Positions 61,803-64,000 of a stretch of DNA of 64,000 bases are shown in pieces. Every line of letters begins with the position of its first letter. Position 1 is the stretch's first letter. The stretch lies in NCBI RefSeq assembly GCF_007280415.1, contig NZ_VKKU01000002.1:744001-808000 (forward strand). Direction: 5' to 3'. The notes below the pieces were generated by a model. The model was given only the letters and a program-made list of their open reading frames with translations, did no database searches and was not told where the DNA came from. Source of the DNA: Sphingorhabdus contaminans. GTDB lineage: Bacteria; Pseudomonadota; Alphaproteobacteria; Sphingomonadales; Sphingomonadaceae. The position numbers were made by a program, and so were the translations under genes.

Positions 61803-63209
61803 ATGGGCAACAACAGCACAGAATATTTCAGCACGCGCGGAAATGCGGATATCCTTGATTTCGCAGGCGTCACCCTTACCGGTCTTGCGAGTGACGGCGG
61901 GCTCTATGTTCCGCGTCATTGGCCGCGGTTCACACCCGACCAGATTTCCGACATGCGCGGGCTGGACTATGTGGCGCTCGCCGCACGCGTCATGGCACCG
62001 TTTACCCAGGGCGTTCTGAGCGAGGATGAACTGCAGGACCTCTGCAAAGCCGCCTATGGCAGTTTTGCCCATGGTGCGATTGTCCCGCTGAAGCAGCTCG
62101 ACAGCCAGCATTTTCTGCTCGAGCTGTTCCATGGCCCCACATTGGCATTCAAAGATGTCGCGTTGCAGTTGCTGGGCCAGTTGTTCGAACGTTTTCTGAC
62201 TGGAACCGACAAGAAACTGACAATTGTGGGCGCGACGTCGGGCGACACGGGTTCTGCCGCCATTGATGCCGTGGCAGGGCGCGACCAGATCGAGATTTTC
62301 ATGCTGCACCCGCACGACCGGGTATCGGATGTGCAGCGGCGGCAAATGACGACGATCCTTGCCCCCAATGTGCACAATATCGCCATTGAAGGCAGTTTTG
62401 ACGACGCACAAGCGATGGTCAAACGCATGTTTGGTGACAGCGACGTCAATGGTCCCCTGACCCTGTCGGCCGTCAATTCGATCAACTGGGCCCGGTTGAT
62501 GGCGCAGGTCGTCTATTATTTTGCTTCGGCCCTGCGGCTTGGCGCGCCCGATCGTGCCATTGCCTTTTCCGTCCCGACCGGCAATTTCGGTGATGTCTTT
62601 GCAGGCTATGTCGCTGCCCGGATGGGATTGCCGATTGAAAAGCTGATCGTTGCCACCAATGTGAACGACATATTGCACCGTGCCCTGGCCCATGGTGACT
62701 ATTCGGTGTCGGGCGTTACCCCGACGGCAGCGCCGTCGATGGATATCCAGGTGTCGAGCAATTTCGAGCGTCTTCTGTTCGATCTGGAGGGTCGCGACGG
62801 AGCGGCCACGCTGGCACGGATGCGGGCTTTTGAGGCCAGTGGCCACATGCAGATCGCCGCCGAAATGCGGGCCAAAGCCGATATATTTGTCAGCGCGCGG
62901 GCCGATGCCAATGACATGGCGCTGGCGATGCGCTGGGCCTATGAACATTGCGGGGAAGTTCTGGATCCGCATACCGGAATCGCGCTGCATGCCGCGCGCG
63001 CCGAAAAAATCGCATCGCATATTCCGGTGGTAACCCTTGCCACCGCACATCCGGCAAAGTTCCGCAACGCAGTGGAACGGGCCACCGGTGTTCGTCCCGC
63101 CCTGCCCCAGCGCCTCGCCAATCTGTTTGAACGCGAAGAGCGTTTTGACATTTTGCCGGGTGATTATGACGCGGTGCGCGACTATGTTCTCGCAAGGGCC
63201 GCGCGATGA
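61803..63209 (+). CDS. thrC: Threonine synthase
   Basis: 468 residues from the ATG at 61803. N-terminal YFSTRGNADILDFAGVTLTGLASDGGLYVP is typical of the longer (type 2) enzymes. The PLP Lys lies in HGPTLAFKDVALQLL; GATSGDTGSAAIDAV and VPTGNFGDVFAGYVAARMGLPIEKLIVATN are the PLP phosphate and glycine-rich regions. It converts O-phosphohomoserine to threonine. In several relatives it follows SURF1; here the two are 19 kb apart. Confidence 0.96.
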   Translation: MGNNSTEYFSTRGNADILDFAGVTLTGLASDGGLYVPRHWPRFTPDQISDMRGLDYVALAARVMAPFTQGVLSEDELQDLCKAAYGSFAHGAIVPLKQLDSQHFLLELFHGPTLAFKDVALQLLGQLFERFLTGTDKKLTIVGATSGDTGSAAIDAVAGRDQIEIFMLHPHDRVSDVQRRQMTTILAPNVHNIAIEGSFDDAQAMVKRMFGDSDVNGPLTLSAVNSINWARLMAQVVYYFASALRLGAPDRAIAFSVPTGNFGDVFAGYVAARMGLPIEKLIVATNVNDILHRALAHGDYSVSGVTPTAAPSMDIQVSSNFERLLFDLEGRDGAATLARMRAFEASGHMQIAAEMRAKADIFVSARADANDMALAMRWAYEHCGEVLDPHTGIALHAARAEKIASHIPVVTLATAHPAKFRNAVERATGVRPALPQRLANLFEREERFDILPGDYDAVRDYVLARAAR

Positions 63210-63240
63210 TATCTGGCCTGAACGCACATTAAAGCCGAAC

Positions 63241-64000
63241 ATGGAAACCCGATTCGTCACCCTGACCAGCGAACCGCGCCCCGATTATACCCTGATCGAC
63301 AGCGGCAATGGCCGGAAATATGAAAGCTATGGCGACCGCCGTTTCATCCGCCCCGAACCACAGGCCATGTGGGCACCGGCGACGGAAGACTGGGATGCGG
63401 ATGCCGAATTTGTGCCGGGATCGGACGAGGATGGTGGCGGTCGCTGGTATAACAACCGTCCGGTTCCGATGGATGGATGGCCGCTTGTCTGGAACGACGA
63501 AGTCACTTTCAATGCACAGTGCACACCGTTCCGGCATCTGGGATTTTTCCCGGATATGGACCCGGTCTGGCGCTGGATGCGTGGTGAACTGGCCGGCGTG
63601 GAAAATCCGGTGGCGATGAATCTGTTTGGCTATACCGGCGTCGGGACACTCGCCCTTTCTGCGGCAGGCGCACAAATGGTGCATGTCGATGCCTCAAAAA
63701 AATCCGTCGCCCAGGCCCGCGCCAATGCGGAAATGTCGGGCATGAGCGGCCGGCCGATCCGCTGGATCGTCGACGACGCTGCAAAATTTGTTGCCCGTGA
63801 AGTCCGCAGGGAAAAGCGGTATGACGGCATCCTTTTGGATCCGCCCAAATATGGCCGCGGGCCCGAAGGGGAAGTGTGGCGGCTGGAGGAAGATTTGCCC
63901 GGTCTCATCGCCAATTGCCGCAAATTGCTGGATGATCAATCCCATTTTCTGTTCCTGACGGTGTACGCGGTCCGGATGTCGGCACTGGCATTGGGTGGAT
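63241..64000 (+). CDS. Class I SAM-dependent methyltransferase (RlmI/RlmK-like), cut by window edge
   Basis: An open frame from the ATG at 63241 runs off the window (253 codons seen). After ~120 residues with an Asp/Trp-rich N-terminal part (FIRPEPQAMWAP...GRWYNN), the Rossmann motif AMNLFGYTGVGTLALSAAGAQMVHVDASKKSVAQARANAEMSG binds SAM. DGILLDPPKYGRGPEGEVW holds the DPP-(K/R)-(Y/F)-G motif of 23S rRNA methyltransferases of the RlmI/K type. It lies 31 bases after thrC, a pairing seen in sphingomonads as I recall. Confidence 0.88.
   Translation, partial: METRFVTLTSEPRPDYTLIDSGNGRKYESYGDRRFIRPEPQAMWAPATEDWDADAEFVPGSDEDGGGRWYNNRPVPMDGWPLVWNDEVTFNAQCTPFRHLGFFPDMDPVWRWMRGELAGVENPVAMNLFGYTGVGTLALSAAGAQMVHVDASKKSVAQARANAEMSGMSGRPIRWIVDDAAKFVAREVRREKRYDGILLDPPKYGRGPEGEVWRLEEDLPGLIANCRKLLDDQSHFLFLTVYAVRMSALALGG

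Noticed and set aside
61650-63260. Minus-strand 536-codon open frame opposite thrC
   Set aside because: thrC is unmistakable on the plus strand; the antisense product has no recognisable motif.

Overview
The window looks like a chromosomal segment of an alphaproteobacterium of the order Sphingomonadales (Sphingopyxis/Sphingorhabdus-like). This rests on family content and gene order, not on a database search. Indicators are moderately high GC with ATG/GTG/TTG starts, a short PopZ-like protein near valS, an aa3-type cytochrome oxidase operon (ctaC-ctaD-ctaB-small membrane gene-ctaG-ctaE-DUF983-SURF1), a pyrE-pdxJ-acpS-lepB operon, and many secreted peptidases. I see no prophage, insertion sequence, CRISPR array or rRNA. 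One tRNA (Cys) is present. Genes run off both ends.

Layout. 1-2.6 kb: an M1 aminopeptidase (cut by the window edge) and an M13 metallopeptidase. 2.7-9.1 kb: a leftward cell-envelope cluster (lipoprotein, polytopic membrane protein, CPBP protease, PliG-like lysozyme inhibitor, and a secreted protein with an internal duplication). It diverges from an AraC-family regulator translationally coupled to a POT-type transporter. 21-bp-spaced direct repeats of a GGACA...TGCCAA motif lie in front of both leftward transcription units. They suggest a small, apparently undescribed AraC regulon, which is the most interesting item here. 9.1-11.6 kb: an LprI-like secreted protein, a small Cys-rich secreted protein and an MHS-family transporter. 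11.7-28.7 kb: a NarL-type two-component pair, two large paralogous RTX/cadherin-repeat exoproteins, their type I ABC transporter and membrane fusion protein, tRNA-Cys, a PCMT-like protein and a TolC-like outer membrane channel. Together these make a complete type I secretion locus.

28.7-40.4 kb: PopZ-like protein, secreted amidohydrolase, a 23-residue membrane peptide gene, S9 peptidase, valS, a secreted DUF2262-like protein, a MATE exporter and a DsbD-like thiol reductase. 40.4-48.9 kb: a small unknown gene, infC with a probable ATC start, and the leftward cytochrome oxidase operon with a TauE-like permease at its end. 49.1-55.0 kb: pyrE-pdxJ-acpS-lepB-AI-2E permease, a small membrane protein and an Atm1-type ABC exporter. 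55.3-64 kb: two secreted proteins, recQ, a coupled trio (DUF442 phosphatase-like protein, unknown membrane-anchored protein, fatty-acid-hydroxylase family protein), a GMC oxidoreductase, thrC and a truncated methyltransferase.

Operons are tightly packed. Many junctions are 4-base stop/start overlaps, often with TTG or GTG starts (for example 7740, 27250, 35893, 42487, 49671, 50408). Starts were chosen from Shine-Dalgarno placement, signal peptides and these overlaps. Function calls come from recognising motifs by eye.
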